In this document: positions 27,710 through 37,569 of the stretch, piece after piece | How positions within the stretch are numbered: the first letter of the stretch is position 1 | Layout: each line of letters opens with the position of its first letter | Assembly (NCBI GenBank): GCA_963729165.1 | Contig: CAVSMM010000010.1 | Location: 124,001 to 188,000 of the forward strand | DNA from: JACCZX01 sp963729165 | GTDB taxonomy: Bacteria; Pseudomonadota; Gammaproteobacteria; Burkholderiales; Burkholderiaceae_F | Length of the DNA stretch: 64,000 bases | Reading direction: 5' to 3' | Position numbers and translations under genes: made by a program | The notes under the pieces: model-generated | What the model was told of the DNA's origin: nothing | The model's database searches: none | What the model saw: only the letters and a program-made list of their open reading frames with translations

Positions 27710-28489
27710 TCAGTACGAGGTTGCGCCGCCATCGACGGCGAGAATTTGCCCGCTGATGTGCTTGCCGGCGTCGGACGCAAACAGCAGCGCGGCTCCCTTC
27801 AAGTCTTCTTCATCGCCGAGCCGGTTCAGCGGTGCCAGGCGAGCCAGGGCGTCTTCTCCCAACTCCTTGATCACACCCTTCGTCATCTTCGAAGGAAAAA
27901 ATCCAGGCGCGAGTGCGTTAACCGTTATGTTGTACTTGCCCCATTCGGCTGCCAGGGTGCGCGTGAAGTTCACCAGCGCTCCCTTGCTGGTGTTGTAGGC
28001 AATCGTGCTCATCGTTCCGGGCGTGTTGCCCGATAAACCCGCAATCGACGCGACGTTGATGATGCGGCCACTTCGCCGGGGGATCATCGAAGTGCGGCCG
28101 ACCGTCTGCGTCAATAGAAAAATACCGCGCACGTTCAGATTCATCACCTTGTCCCACGCGTCGAGCGGATGATCTTCGGCCGGCGCTCCCCAAGTCGTGC
28201 CGGCGTTGTTGACCAGAATGTCGATCTCACCGAGGTGTGCGTGAGCCGCAGCAGCCAGCCGTGCAATGTCGTCCGGGTTCGATGAATCGGCAGCGATCGC
28301 ATGCGCGTCGACGCCCTGCTCTTTTAGACCTCCGCTCGCCGCCTGCAATTCGTCGGCCTTGCGCGAAGACAGGACGAGTCGAGCACCCATCTCGCCGAGC
28401 GCTTCGGCGATCTGCAGCCCGAGTCCGCGCGAGCCGCCGGTAATCAGCGCGGTTTTGCCGGTGAGATCGAATAGCTTCTTAAGCGGCAT
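27710..28489 (-). CDS. SDR family oxidoreductase
   Basis: A 259-residue classical short-chain dehydrogenase, intact. It has TALITGGSRGLGLQIAEALG (cofactor motif), an acidic-free SSRK at the end of beta-2 suggesting NADP preference, ILVNNAGTTWG, INVASIAGLSG with catalytic Ser, YNTSKGALV with the YxxxK pair and a C-terminal SGQILAVDGGATSY typical of FabG-like enzymes. It lies 18 bases downstream of the FadB-like gene and 10 bases before the MDR gene, so all probably share a transcript. Confidence 0.88.
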   Translation of the reverse strand: MPLKKLFDLTGKTALITGGSRGLGLQIAEALGEMGARLVLSSRKADELQAASGGLKEQGVDAHAIAADSSNPDDIARLAAAAHAHLGEIDILVNNAGTTWGAPAEDHPLDAWDKVMNLNVRGIFLLTQTVGRTSMIPRRSGRIINVASIAGLSGNTPGTMSTIAYNTSKGALVNFTRTLAAEWGKYNITVNALAPGFFPSKMTKGVIKELGEDALARLAPLNRLGDEEDLKGAALLFASDAGKHISGQILAVDGGATSY

Positions 28490-28507
28490 TGAAGATGCGA
28501 TCTGGAC

Positions 28508-30602
28508 CTAACGCGGCCATTTTCCGCTCGCTGCCGCGTCCTGCAGCAGCTTGGCAGGCTGCCAGAACTTCGGATCGGCATGCTCGTTCTGCGCGAACGA
28601 CTGCATCGAATGGACGACAATTTTCAAGCCGACCGTCTGCGCATAAAACATCGGACCGCCTTTTGCCGCCGGAAAGCCGTAGCCTGTCAGATAGACGACG
28701 TCGATATCGCTGGCGCGAAGCGCAATTCCTTCCTCGAGAATCCTGGCGCCTTCGTTGACCAGCGCGTATACGCAGCGCTGCACAATCTCGTCGTCTGTAA
28801 TGGATCGCGGAGTCATGCCGATTTCACGTCGATACTGAGTCACCAGCTCGTCTATTGCCGGATCAGGCTTTGCAGTCCGGTCGCCTGCCTCGTAGCGATA
28901 CCAGCCCTTGCCCGTTTTCTGACCCAGGCGGCCCTGTTCGACGACACGATCGCCGACTCTGCTGTAGGTGACATGCGGCTTTTCCACGTAGCGACGCTGA
29001 CGAATCGCATATCCGATATCCAGACCGGCCAGGTCGCCGACGGCAAATGGGCCCATCGCCATCCCAAATCGAACCATCGCAGCGTCGACCTGCTGCGGCG
29101 ACGCACCTTCGTCGACCAGGAACATCGATTGGCGCAGATACTGTTCCAGCATTCGGTTGCCAATGAAACCGTCACACACACCGGACACGACGCCGACCTT
29201 TTTCAGCCGCTTCGCAAGCTGCATCACCGTCGCAAGCACATCTTTGCTGGTGTGCCGGCCGCGCACGATCTCGAGCAACCGCATCACGTTGGCGGGGCTG
29301 AAGAAGTGTGTGCCAATCACATCTTGCGGCCGGACAGTCGCCGCGGCGATCCGATCAACATCGAGCGTTGAGGTGTTGGTTGCGAGAATTGCGCCGCGCT
29401 TGCTCACCGCATCGAGGCGCTTGAACACATCCTGCTTGACGCCCATGTCTTCGTACGCCGCCTCGACGACGATGTCGGCCGAACTGAGCGCATTGAAATC
29501 AAGCGTCGGCGTCAGCAGTGCCATGCGCCGCTCGACCTCGTCCATTGTCAACCGACCCTTCTTCGCCGTCGCTTCCCAATTGCGCCGGCACATGGCCAGG
29601 CCGCGATCAAGAGCCGCCTGGTCCTTTTCGAAGACGGTCACCGGAATGCCCGCGTTCGCGAAACTCATCGCAATGCCGCCGCCCATCGTGCCGAAACCGA
29701 TGACTGCAGCTTTGCCGATCGCGCGCGTACGCGTTTCATCGGGCACATCGGGAATCTTCGCTGCCGCGCGTTCGGCAAAGAACGCGTGTCGCAACGCCTT
29801 CGACTCGGGCGACTGAACAAGTTCGACAAATAACTGGCGCTCGAGTGCCAGGCCTTGCTCGAACGGCAGCTTAACGGCCGCCTCGACCGCCTCGATGCAA
29901 CGCATTGGCGCCGGGAGTCCGCGCGCTCGCTTTACGGCTTGCTCACGAGCCGCTTCAAAAAAGGTACTGGTGTCATGACCACCTGACAGCGCTGCAGGCC
30001 TGCTCGCGAAGCTTCGGATGCTTTGACTTGCGGACGACTTCCTTCGCGAATGCGAGTACGTCGTTAAACGAAGTGTTGGCGACGATTTGCGAAACGAGGC
30101 CACGCTTCAAGGCGGCGTCCGCATCGATGGGCTCGCCGCTCACAATCATCTGCAGCGCCGCCTCGACGCCGATCGCGCGCGGTAAGCGCTGCGTGCCACC
30201 CGCTCCAGGCAGCAAGCCGATCTTGACTTCGGGAAGAGCGAACAATGCATCTCGCGTCGCTATTCGGTAGTGGCAACCCAGAGCCAGCTCGAGTCCGCCG
30301 CCCATGCAGATGCCGTTAACCGCAGCAATCACCGGCTTGGTCGAAGCCTCCACGTTATCGATCAATTGCAGCAGACTCGGTTGCGCCAGCGCAGCCGGCG
30401 TATTGAATTCCTTGATGTCGGCGCCGCCCGAAAACACTTTGGCCGTACCGGTGATCACGACGCTGCGGATGTCGTCATCACGCAACGCGCGGCCGAGTCC
30501 ATCGATGAGGCCTTTGCGCGTGATGTGCCCCAGCCCGTTGACGGGCGGATTGTCAATCTGCAGCACGGCTACGTTGCCGCGCTTTTCGTAGTGTGTGGTC
30601 AT
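28508..30602 (-). CDS. FadB-like enoyl-CoA hydratase/3-hydroxyacyl-CoA dehydrogenase, frameshifted
   Basis: Bifunctional beta-oxidation enzyme of about 700 residues. The N-terminal crotonase domain (from 30602) has NPPVNGLGH, GTAKVFSGGADIKEF (oxyanion hole), NGICMGGGLELALGCHYRIA and FALPEVKIGLLPGAGGTQRLPR (catalytic Glu). The frame changes near 29997. The dehydrogenase part then shows AVIGFGTMGGGIAMSFANAG (NAD motif), ATNTSTLDVD, GTHFFSPANVMRLLEI (catalytic His) and CDGFIGNRML, with a second helical domain to the end. It lies 7 bases from livF, linking import and beta-oxidation. One indel restores the full protein. Confidence 0.88.
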
Positions 30603-30609
30603 CTTGCAA

Positions 30610-31302
30610 TCAAACTTCGAGCCATTCCTGGCGAATCAATTTGTTGGTCTTCAGGTCGTCAGGCGTGCCTTCGAACACCATGTGTCCGTGGCCCATCACA
30701 TAGACGCGTTGAGAAATCTGCAGCGCGATCGTCAGCTTTTGTTCGATCAGCAACACCGACACTCCGCGCTCCTTAAGGTGCTGTAGAAACTCCGCCACCA
30801 ACTTGACGATCATCGGCGCAAGACCCTCGGTGGGCTCATCGATGATGACCAGCTCGGGATCGCCCATCATCGTACGCGCGAGCGTCAGCATCTGTTGCTC
30901 GCCGCCGGACAGCACCCCGGCCTCGGTCATCGCACGCTCGCGCAGACGCGGAAACACCCTATACATTTCATCGAACGTCCAGCGCCCGGTGCCGCGCCCT
31001 TTGACTCCGAGTCGCAGGTTTTCTTCGACGGTCAGTGTCGGGAAGATGTCGCGGTTCTCGGGTACGTAGCCCAGGCCGAGGTGTGCGATCTCATACGCCT
31101 TCCTCTTGATCAGATCGTGACCCTTGAAGGCGATCGACCCGGTGCAGTCGACAAGTCCCATGATGGCCTTTGCAGTGGTCGATCGGCCGACGCCATTGCG
31201 CCCCAGCAGGCTGACGATTTCGCCACGCCCGACGATCAGATCGACGCCGTGCAAAACATGGCTCTTGCCGTAGTACGCCTGCAGATTGGAGACGTTAAGC
31301 AT
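30610..31302 (-). CDS. livF: Liv-type ABC transporter ATP-binding protein LivF with altered Walker A
   Basis: A 230-residue ATPase of the branched-chain amino acid (HAAT) ABC family. The signature LSGGEQQMLTLARTMM, Walker B VIIDEPTEGL, and switch-histidine region (here LLIEQK, the LivF-type Q replacing His) are present. The Walker A reads GRNGVGRSTT: residue 40, normally the invariant Lys, is Arg (codon CGA, bases 31183-31185). A Lys codon would need two base changes, so a simple indel does not explain it. The gene overlaps livG by TGATG. The partner LivG has a normal Walker A, so the heterodimer may keep one standard site. Confidence 0.9.
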   Translation of the reverse strand: MLNVSNLQAYYGKSHVLHGVDLIVGRGEIVSLLGRNGVGRSTTAKAIMGLVDCTGSIAFKGHDLIKRKAYEIAHLGLGYVPENRDIFPTLTVEENLRLGVKGRGTGRWTFDEMYRVFPRLRERAMTEAGVLSGGEQQMLTLARTMMGDPELVIIDEPTEGLAPMIVKLVAEFLQHLKERGVSVLLIEQKLTIALQISQRVYVMGHGHMVFEGTPDDLKTNKLIRQEWLEV

Positions 31303-32069
31303 CAGGCGGTTGCCGCGGGTTGCCCAAGATAAGCTTCACGCACTGCGTCGTTGGCACGAATCTCCGTCGGAGTTCCGCTCGCAATCACTTGTCCGTAAAC
31401 GAGCACCGAAATGCGGTCCGCCAGATCGAACACGACGCTCATGTCGTGCTCGACCATCACAAGCGTCTTGCCTTGCGTGACGGTGCGTATCAGCTCAACT
31501 GCGCGTTTGCTTTCGGCGCGGCTCATGCCCGCAGTCGGCTCGTCAAGCAGGATCACGTCGGCGCCGCCGGCAATGGTGATACCGATTTCGAGCGCGCGTT
31601 GCTCGGCGTAAGTCAACAAGCTGGCTGCGATGTCACGCCGACGCTTCAATCCCACTTGCTCGAGGATCGATTCCGCACGCTCTTCTGCGTCCGCCAGTTT
31701 GTTCAGGTTCCTCCAGAAGGAATAGCGATGCCCGAGCGGCCACAGCACGGAGCAACGCAGATTCTCGAACACGGACAGGCGGTGAAACAGATTAGTGATC
31801 TGAAAGCTGCGCGACAGGCCGAGCCGGTTGATTTCGAACGGCTTGCGCCCCGTGATGTCGATGCCGTTGAGCAGCAGAGTTCCCGAGCTCACCTCGAAGC
31901 GGCCGCTGATCAGGTTGAACAACGTGGACTTGCCCGCACCATTCGGGCCGATGATCGCGTGGCGCTCTCCGCGTGGAACTTGAAGAGAGACGTTGCGAAT
32001 AATCTCGGTCCGGCCGAACTGTTTGCTGACCGCAAGCAGTTCAAGCGCCGGTGCTGGTGAAGAGCTCAT
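31302..32069 (-). CDS. livG: Liv-type ABC transporter ATP-binding protein LivG
   Basis: A 255-residue ATPase, partner of LivF. Walker A is GPNGAGKSTLFNLISG, the Q-loop lies in LSRSFQITNLF, the signature is a shortened LTYAEQRALEIGITIAGG as in other LivG proteins, Walker B is VILLDEPTAGMS and the switch His lies in VMVEHDMSVV. The C terminus GTPTEIRANDAVREAYLG is the typical LivG tail. The ATG at 32069 overlaps the livM stop (ATGA); an upstream extension into livM is rejected. Confidence 0.92.
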   Translation of the reverse strand: MSSSPAPALELLAVSKQFGRTEIIRNVSLQVPRGERHAIIGPNGAGKSTLFNLISGRFEVSSGTLLLNGIDITGRKPFEINRLGLSRSFQITNLFHRLSVFENLRCSVLWPLGHRYSFWRNLNKLADAEERAESILEQVGLKRRRDIAASLLTYAEQRALEIGITIAGGADVILLDEPTAGMSRAESKRAVELIRTVTQGKTLVMVEHDMSVVFDLADRISVLVYGQVIASGTPTEIRANDAVREAYLGQPAATA

Positions 32070-33361
32070 GGGTTCTCGCGGATCCAGTCTTCGATCTCGA
32101 CCTGCGCTTCGTCCCATTCCTGCTTGAAGCGTCTGCGATAGAACTCGAACGCAATCGCCGCTGCGGCAAGAGTCGAAACCGCGAAAACCCATCCGGGCGC
32201 GCGCGAGGTGTCAAACACGAATCCGAATAACCGTACCTCGGGCCCCTGGCCGACGTTAAGCGTCACGTGATACATCAGCTCGATAATCAGCACCGTGCCG
32301 AATGCAAGCGCCAGCGCGGCGAGCAGCAGGCCGACATAAGGATCGCGCAGGCGCGCGAACTTCTTGAACTTCAGCACGCGCAGATTCATCAGTATCAGGC
32401 TGGAGAGCCCGCCCGGTGCGTACATCACGAGCAGCACGAAGAACACGCCGAGGTAGAGCTGCCACGCTTTCGTGTACTCCGACAGCGCGACGGCAAAGAA
32501 AACAAACACGACGGCGCCGAGAATCGGGCCGAAGAAGAACGCCGCGCCGCCCATGAAAGCGGCGAGCAGGACGCCGCCGGAGCGGACCGCACTGACGTTC
32601 TCGGCGCTGACGATCTCGAAATTGATCGCCGAAAGTCCTCCCGCGATCCCCGCAAAGAAGCTCGACAGGATCAACATCAGCCAACGCACGCGCTGCGTGT
32701 TGTAGCCGATGAATTCGGCGCGCTCCGGGTTGTCGCGTACTGCGTTGGCGATGCGGCCAAGCGGCGTTTGCGTCAGCGCGAACATGGCGATCATGCAGGC
32801 GAAGCACCACACGGCGATCAGGTAGTACACCTGAATCTGCGGTCCGAACGTAAGACCGGGGATGCCGAGCAGCGGGCTTCCGCTTGCACGATCCGCGGTA
32901 ACGCCGCCTTCGCCGCCGAAGAATCCCGGGAACATCAGCGAGGCCGCGAACACCATCTCGCCGATACCGAGCGTGATCATTGCGAATGGTGTTCCGGCAC
33001 GCCGCGTCGTCAAGTATCCGAAGATCACGCCGAAAAACGCCCCGGCAAAACCGCCAATCAACGGCAGCAGAGACGTCGGCCACGCGAGCGCGCCGGCTCC
33101 GATCCAGCGCAACGCGTGGATTGCGAAAAAAGCGCCAAGCCCCGAGTACACCGCATGACCGAAAGAAAGCATCCCGCTCTGACCCAGCAGCATGTTGTAG
33201 CTCAGCGCGAAGATGATGGTGATGCCCATCTGCGACATCAGCGTCAGCGCAAAACCTTTGCTGAAGAAGGCCGGCAACACCAGAAACAGCAGTGCCGTAA
33301 AGCCCCAAAGAACCCAGCGGCCAAAGTTCAGCGGACGAAAGGTGAGCGCGCTTTGCTGCAC
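32066..33361 (-). CDS. livM: Liv-type ABC transporter permease LivM
   Basis: A 431-residue inner-membrane permease with about ten hydrophobic segments. Family landmarks include SYNMLLGQSGMLSFGHA near residue 54, GYLTTRRAGTPFAMITLGIGEM, FFGGEGGVTADR and GRIANAVRDNPERAEFIGYN (the EAA-like cytoplasmic loop that contacts the ATPases). GGLSAINFEIVSAENV also matches. It is about 80-100 residues longer than compact LivM proteins because of a C-terminal region with two further hydrophobic helices (from about residue 330) and a charged tail. The frame is intact. Coupled to livH (shared base 33361) and livG. Confidence 0.9.
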   Translation of the reverse strand: MQQSALTFRPLNFGRWVLWGFTALLFLVLPAFFSKGFALTLMSQMGITIIFALSYNMLLGQSGMLSFGHAVYSGLGAFFAIHALRWIGAGALAWPTSLLPLIGGFAGAFFGVIFGYLTTRRAGTPFAMITLGIGEMVFAASLMFPGFFGGEGGVTADRASGSPLLGIPGLTFGPQIQVYYLIAVWCFACMIAMFALTQTPLGRIANAVRDNPERAEFIGYNTQRVRWLMLILSSFFAGIAGGLSAINFEIVSAENVSAVRSGGVLLAAFMGGAAFFFGPILGAVVFVFFAVALSEYTKAWQLYLGVFFVLLVMYAPGGLSSLILMNLRVLKFKKFARLRDPYVGLLLAALALAFGTVLIIELMYHVTLNVGQGPEVRLFGFVFDTSRAPGWVFAVSTLAAAAIAFEFYRRRFKQEWDEAQVEIEDWIRENP

Positions 33362-34320
33362 TAGTCTTCTCGCGTTCCAAGCAATCCCTTGGGCCTGACG
33401 ATCAGAATCAGCACCAGCAGCAGATAAGGCAGCACGGGCGTTACTTGCGATACCGTCAGCTTCAGGACTTCATAGCCCGGCGTCTCGGGCCCGATGGTCA
33501 CCCCGAGATTGGGCAAGCAGGCCCGCCAACCGATCCGTCCTCGGCCTTGCCGAAGTTCTCCAGCAGGCCGATCAGTAAAGCAGCGACGAATGCACCGGTA
33601 AGCGAGCCCAACCCACCCACGATGATGATCACGAAGATGATCGCTCCCACCGTATTCGCCATATCGGGTTGAGTCACGAACGCGTTGCCTCCGACCACGC
33701 CCGCTAATCCGGCGAGCGCCGAGCCCGGCACCAAACACCAGCATGAAAACGCGTGGCACGTTGTGTCCGAGCGCTTCGACTTGCTGCGGATGGGTTAGCG
33801 CCGCTTGAATGACGAGCCCGATTCGCGTCCGAGTCAGCACCAACCAGAGGGCGAACAACATCGCGATCGCCACCGCCATCATGAACATCCGATACTCGGG
33901 AAATGTGATTCCGAAGCGCTGCATCCAGTCGACCGGCCCGTCGAGCTCGGCAGGCACCCGGTACGGAACCGGCTGACGGCCCCAGATCACCTGGACGAGT
34001 TCGACGATGATGTACGACAGCCCGAACGTGAACAGCAGCTCGGGGACATGACCCCACTTGTGCACGCGCCGCAGTCCCCAGCGTTCGACCAACGCACCAA
34101 TCACAAACAGCACCACAGGCGCAAGTATCAGGGCTGGCCAGAAACCGATCCAGGTACTGATCTGATAGGCGATATAAGCGCCGAGCATGTAGAAGCTCGC
34201 ATGCGCGAAGTTCAACACGCCCATCATCGAGAAAATCAGTGTCAGCCCGGCGGCGAGCATGAACAGCAGCAGCCCGTAGCTGACGCCATAAAGCGCCTGG
34301 CTAATCAAAGTCTCGAGCAA
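33361..34320 (-). CDS. livH: Liv-type ABC transporter permease LivH, internally frameshifted
   Basis: Inner-membrane permease. The N-terminal half (from 34320) is typical: YGLLLFMLAAGLTLIFSMMGVLNFAHASFYMLGAY and ALTHPQQVEALGHNV. The frame remains open for 319 residues, but from about 33730 to 33515 it is arginine-rich nonsense. In the neighbouring frame the expected sequence appears (GSALAGLAGVVGGNAF, ANTVGAIIFVIIIVGGLGSLTGAFVAALLIG). The original frame then resumes with TPVLPYLLLVLILIVRPKGLLG. Two compensating indels thus disguise the damage, and about 70 residues would be wrong if translated as written. Confidence 0.85.
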   Translation of the reverse strand: MLETLISQALYGVSYGLLLFMLAAGLTLIFSMMGVLNFAHASFYMLGAYIAYQISTWIGFWPALILAPVVLFVIGALVERWGLRRVHKWGHVPELLFTFGLSYIIVELVQVIWGRQPVPYRVPAELDGPVDWMQRFGITFPEYRMFMMAVAIAMLFALWLVLTRTRIGLVIQAALTHPQQVEALGHNVPRVFMLVFGAGLGARRISGRGRRQRVRDSTRYGEYGGSDHLRDHHRGWVGLAYRCIRRCFTDRPAGELRQGRGRIGWRACLPNLGVTIGPETPGYEVLKLTVSQVTPVLPYLLLVLILIVRPKGLLGTRED

Positions 34321-34336
34321 GACCGCTTCCTGAATG

Positions 34337-34364
34337 AAAAAACCGGCCCGGGGAACCGGGCCGG
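34337..34364 (-). terminator. Intrinsic terminator/attenuator between livK and livH
   Basis: A perfect 9-bp GC stem, CCGGCCCGG on bases 34343-34351 and its complement on 34356-34364, closes a four-base loop. On the minus strand it is followed by six T residues (the A run at 34337-34342). This is a classical rho-independent terminator, placed just after the receptor gene and before the permease genes. It would give more receptor than membrane components, as is common for binding-protein-dependent importers (inference). Confidence 0.75.
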
Positions 34365-34387
34365 CAAATGTCAGCGTGGAATTCTTC

Positions 34388-35687
34388 CTACGGTAACGCC
34401 GGCCGCTTCATAGCGCAGCTGGTCGGCTGCGATGCGACGTAGGTGGGATATGCAACCTCCGTTTTCCAAGTGAAGCCCGTCTTCTCGATGTCGTGCTTGT
34501 TGGGGCCGCCGACCTTGGTCCACGAGACGACCCAAAGCGGCTGCAACAGTTGATGATCAGCTGCGCGCATCTCGATTTCACCATTGACGCCTGCGCGCTT
34601 GGCTCCTTCCATCGCATACGCCACCCGCAGCGGATCCGTCGATTTCATGCGCTTGATGGTATCGGCCAACATCGTCAACGAATGCGTAGGTCGCGACCGC
34701 GTAGAACTCTTCGCCGAAGCGCTTCTTGAAGTCCAGATACATCTTCTCGCCTGGATAATTCGGCGTGATATTCGGATGCCAGTATCCAACCATCCGCATC
34801 CGGTCTTCGCCTGCCGGCCCACCGCTGTCGGTGTGCCGATCACGCCGCCGTAGTAGGTGTAGAAGTTCGCGTTCAGGCCCGCCTCGCGCGCAGCACGCAC
34901 CAGCAGCGCAAGGTCGGGCCCCCAGTTGCCGGTGATTACCGTGTCCGCATTTGCTGCGCGCATTTTCGCAATGTACGGCGCGAAGTCGCGCACTTGGCCG
35001 AGCGGATGCAGGTCGTCGCCGACAATCTTGATGTCGGGACGCTTGCGCGCGAGCAATTCTTTCGCAACCCGCGATACCTGGTGTCCGTGCGAGTAGTTCT
35101 GGTTGATCAGGAAGACGTTCTTTACCTCAGGCCGATCCTTGATGTAAGCGGTCAGCGCTTCCATCTTCATGTCCGTGTTCGCATCGAAGCGGAAGTGCCA
35201 GAAGCTGCATTTGCTGTTCGTCAGGTCAGGATCGACCGCCGCGTAGTTCAGGAACAGGATCGACTGGTTGGGGTTGCGTTCGTTGTGCTTTTCAATCGCG
35301 TCAATGCAGCGCGAGCGCCGCACCCGAACCTTGGCCCTGCACGACGTAGCGAATTCCCTGATCGATCACCTGTTTCAGGGCAGTCAACGTCTCCTGCGGC
35401 GACGCTTTGTTGTCGAACGCCACCATCTCGAACTTGACACCTGGTCCGGCAAGTTGGTCGGCATTGACGACGTCGGTGGCGAATTGAAAGTGCTTGAGCA
35501 GAGTTCGCTCCACGCCCGCAAACGGCCCGGACTGTGGATCGACATAGGCAATCTTGATCGTCTGCGCGGCGACTGTCGCAGCAACGGCAGACTTCGAAGC
35601 GGCAGACTTGGTTTGCGCCAACCCCGACGTAGCGAAAATCGCCGCGACCGCGGCGGTGATCCAACTGATGACGTGGCGGCGATTCAT
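34388..35687 (-). CDS. livK: Liv-type ABC transporter periplasmic binding protein LivK, frameshifted
   Basis: Type I periplasmic receptor of about 430 residues. ATG at 35687 follows AGGAG; a signal peptide (AAVAAIFATSGLAQT) leads into IKIAYVDPQSGPFAGVERTLLKHF and VQGQGSGAALAL. The frame changes near 35305 (NPNQSILFLNYAAVDPDLTN, FHFRFDANTDM-like, NVFLINQNYSHGHQVSR), again near 34800 (MVGYWHPNITPNYPGEK) and near 34675 (LADTIKRMKSTDPLRVAYAMEGAK to the stop). Three indels are needed. The long variant with a C-terminal WVVSWTKVGGP resembles receptors for non-amino-acid ligands such as carboxylates or urea-like compounds more than classic LivK (inference). Confidence 0.85.
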
Positions 35688-35777
35688 GTGGTCTCCTGTT
35701 GTTTTAATGACGACGCAAAGAGAATACTTAAGCGACTACTCAATATAAATAACCAACACATTTCAGTGTCGCCACAG

Positions 35778-37433
35778 TCATGCTGTGGGCAGCCGATGCT
35801 CACGAAACTGCTCGCGCAACCGCGATTTCAGAATTTTGCCGGTAGCGCCGAGCGGAAGCGATTCGACAAACGCCACATCATCGGGCATCTGCCACTTCGC
35901 CACCTTGCCCTGATAGTGCGCCAATAGCTCGTCGCGCGTAACGTCCGCATTCGGTTTTTTTACGACTACCAGCAACGGCCGCTCGTCCCACTTCGGATGC
36001 GCCGCCGCAATGCACGCCGCCATCTGAACGGCCGGATGGGACACGGCGATGTTTTCGAGCTCGATCGAGCTGATCCACTCGCCGCCGGACTTGATCACAT
36101 CCTTGCTGCGATCGGTGATTTGCATGTAGCCGTCGCGGTCAATATTCGAGACGTCGCCGGTCTTGAACCATTGTTTGTCTTTTGAATCGCCTGTACCAGA
36201 GGGTCGCGCTCGCCGCTGTTGTAATAGTCCCTGACGACCCACGGCCCCCGAACCAGCAGATCGCCGAACGCGGCGCCATCCCATGGCAGCTCCTTGCCCT
36301 CGTCATCGTGATCTTCATGTCGACACCGAACAGCGCCCTGCCCTGCTTGTATTGCACCGGCAGTCGCTCTGCGTCCGACAAATGCGGTGTGCTTCTCCTT
36401 GAAGGTGCACACAGTGCCGAGCGGGCTCATCTCTGTCATGCCCCAGGCATGCAGTACATCGACACCGTACTTGTCCTGAAAAAGCTTGATCATCGCGGGC
36501 GGGCAGGCAGAGCCGCCGATGACCGTGCGATTCATCGTCGAAAATTTGAGATTGTTCGCCTCCATGAAAGCCAGCAGCCCCTGCCACACGGTCGGCACGC
36601 CCGCCGAGAACGTCACCTTTTCAGACTCGAATAACTCATACAGCGACTTGCCATCCAGATGCGGGCCGGGGAAAACCACCTTGGCGCCCACCATCGGCGC
36701 TATGTATGGCAATCCCCAGGCGTTGACGTGGAACATCGGGACCACGGGCAAGATCACGTCGCGCGCCGACAGGTTCAGCGCGTCGGGCAGCGCCGAGGCC
36801 ATCGTATGCAGGATCGTCGATCGATGTGCGTACAGCACGCCCTTCGGATTGCCGGTCGTGCCCGACGTGTAGCACATCGATGACGCGGTGTTCTCATCGA
36901 ACTGCGGCCAGGTGAACAGGTCGGATCGGCCCTCGATCAAGTCCTCGTAGCAGATCAGGTTGCCGAGCTTCTCTGACTTCTCGGCCGGCATATGCGCGCG
37001 ATCGGTCATCAGCACCCATCGCTTTACTGTCGTGCAATGCGGCGCGATCGATTCGACCAGCGGTAAGAACGTCAGATCGAAGAACAGCGCGCGGTCCTCG
37101 GCGTGATTGACGATCCATGCGATCTGCTCGGGATGCAGCCGCGGGTTGATCGTGTGCAAACGCTGCCCGCACCCGACACGGCGAAGTACAAGCTCCATGT
37201 GCCGGTAGCCGTTCCAACCGAGCGTCGCGACGCGCTCGCCGCGAGCGATGCCGAGTCCGCCAAGCGCGTTGGCCAGTTGTCGCGCACGTCGATGCAAGCC
37301 CGCGATATGTCGTGCGATGAACGTCGCCCTCTACTCGGCGCGAGACGATCTCAACATCGCCATGATGCCGATCCGCATGCTCGATCAAGGACGAAATCAA
37401 AAGCGGCATCTGCATCATCAAGCCTTGCAACAT
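35778..37433 (-). CDS. Acyl-CoA ligase (AMP-forming, fatty-acyl-CoA synthase type), frameshifted
   Basis: Activates a carboxylic acid to its CoA thioester via an acyl-AMP. From ATG 37433 (MLQGLMMQMPLLISSLIEHA) the pieces in order are: shift near 37290; ARQLANALGGLGIARGERVATLGWN; CYTSGTTGNPKGVLYAHRST (P-loop A3 motif); PMFHVNAWGLPY; GWGMTE-like AWGMTEMSPLG (A5). Further shifts follow near 36385, 36320 and 36195. The hinge and C-terminal domain are GDVSNIDRDGYMQITDRSKDVIKSGGEWISS and LPLGATGKILKSRLR (catalytic Lys). The MPLLISSLIEHADRHHGD start and overall pattern match medium/long-chain enzymes of the FadD3/AlkK type. It lies 90 bases upstream of livK. Confidence 0.85.
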
Positions 37434-37569
37434 CAAACTGTCTCCCGACGGCCGCTCGTCCTCGGTGGTTCTCGCTGGCTCTCTATAAATCGGCGGCCTT
37501 GCCCGCATATGCTGGTGGCTCGGTCGCAAGCCGTCAAGCTCCTACAATCCATACCTCTCGGAGAAGCCG

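Noticed and set aside
32267..33364. 365-codon plus-strand open frame opposite livM
   Set aside because: It mirrors livM over its whole length and is rich in Arg, Gln, His and Glu, as expected for the antisense of a hydrophobic protein in GC-rich DNA; no ribosome-binding site or family resemblance.
35772..35788. Inverted repeat CCACAG...CTGTGG at the acyl-CoA ligase stop
   Set aside because: Short six-pair stem without a T-run, partly inside the gene; insufficient for a terminator or operator call.
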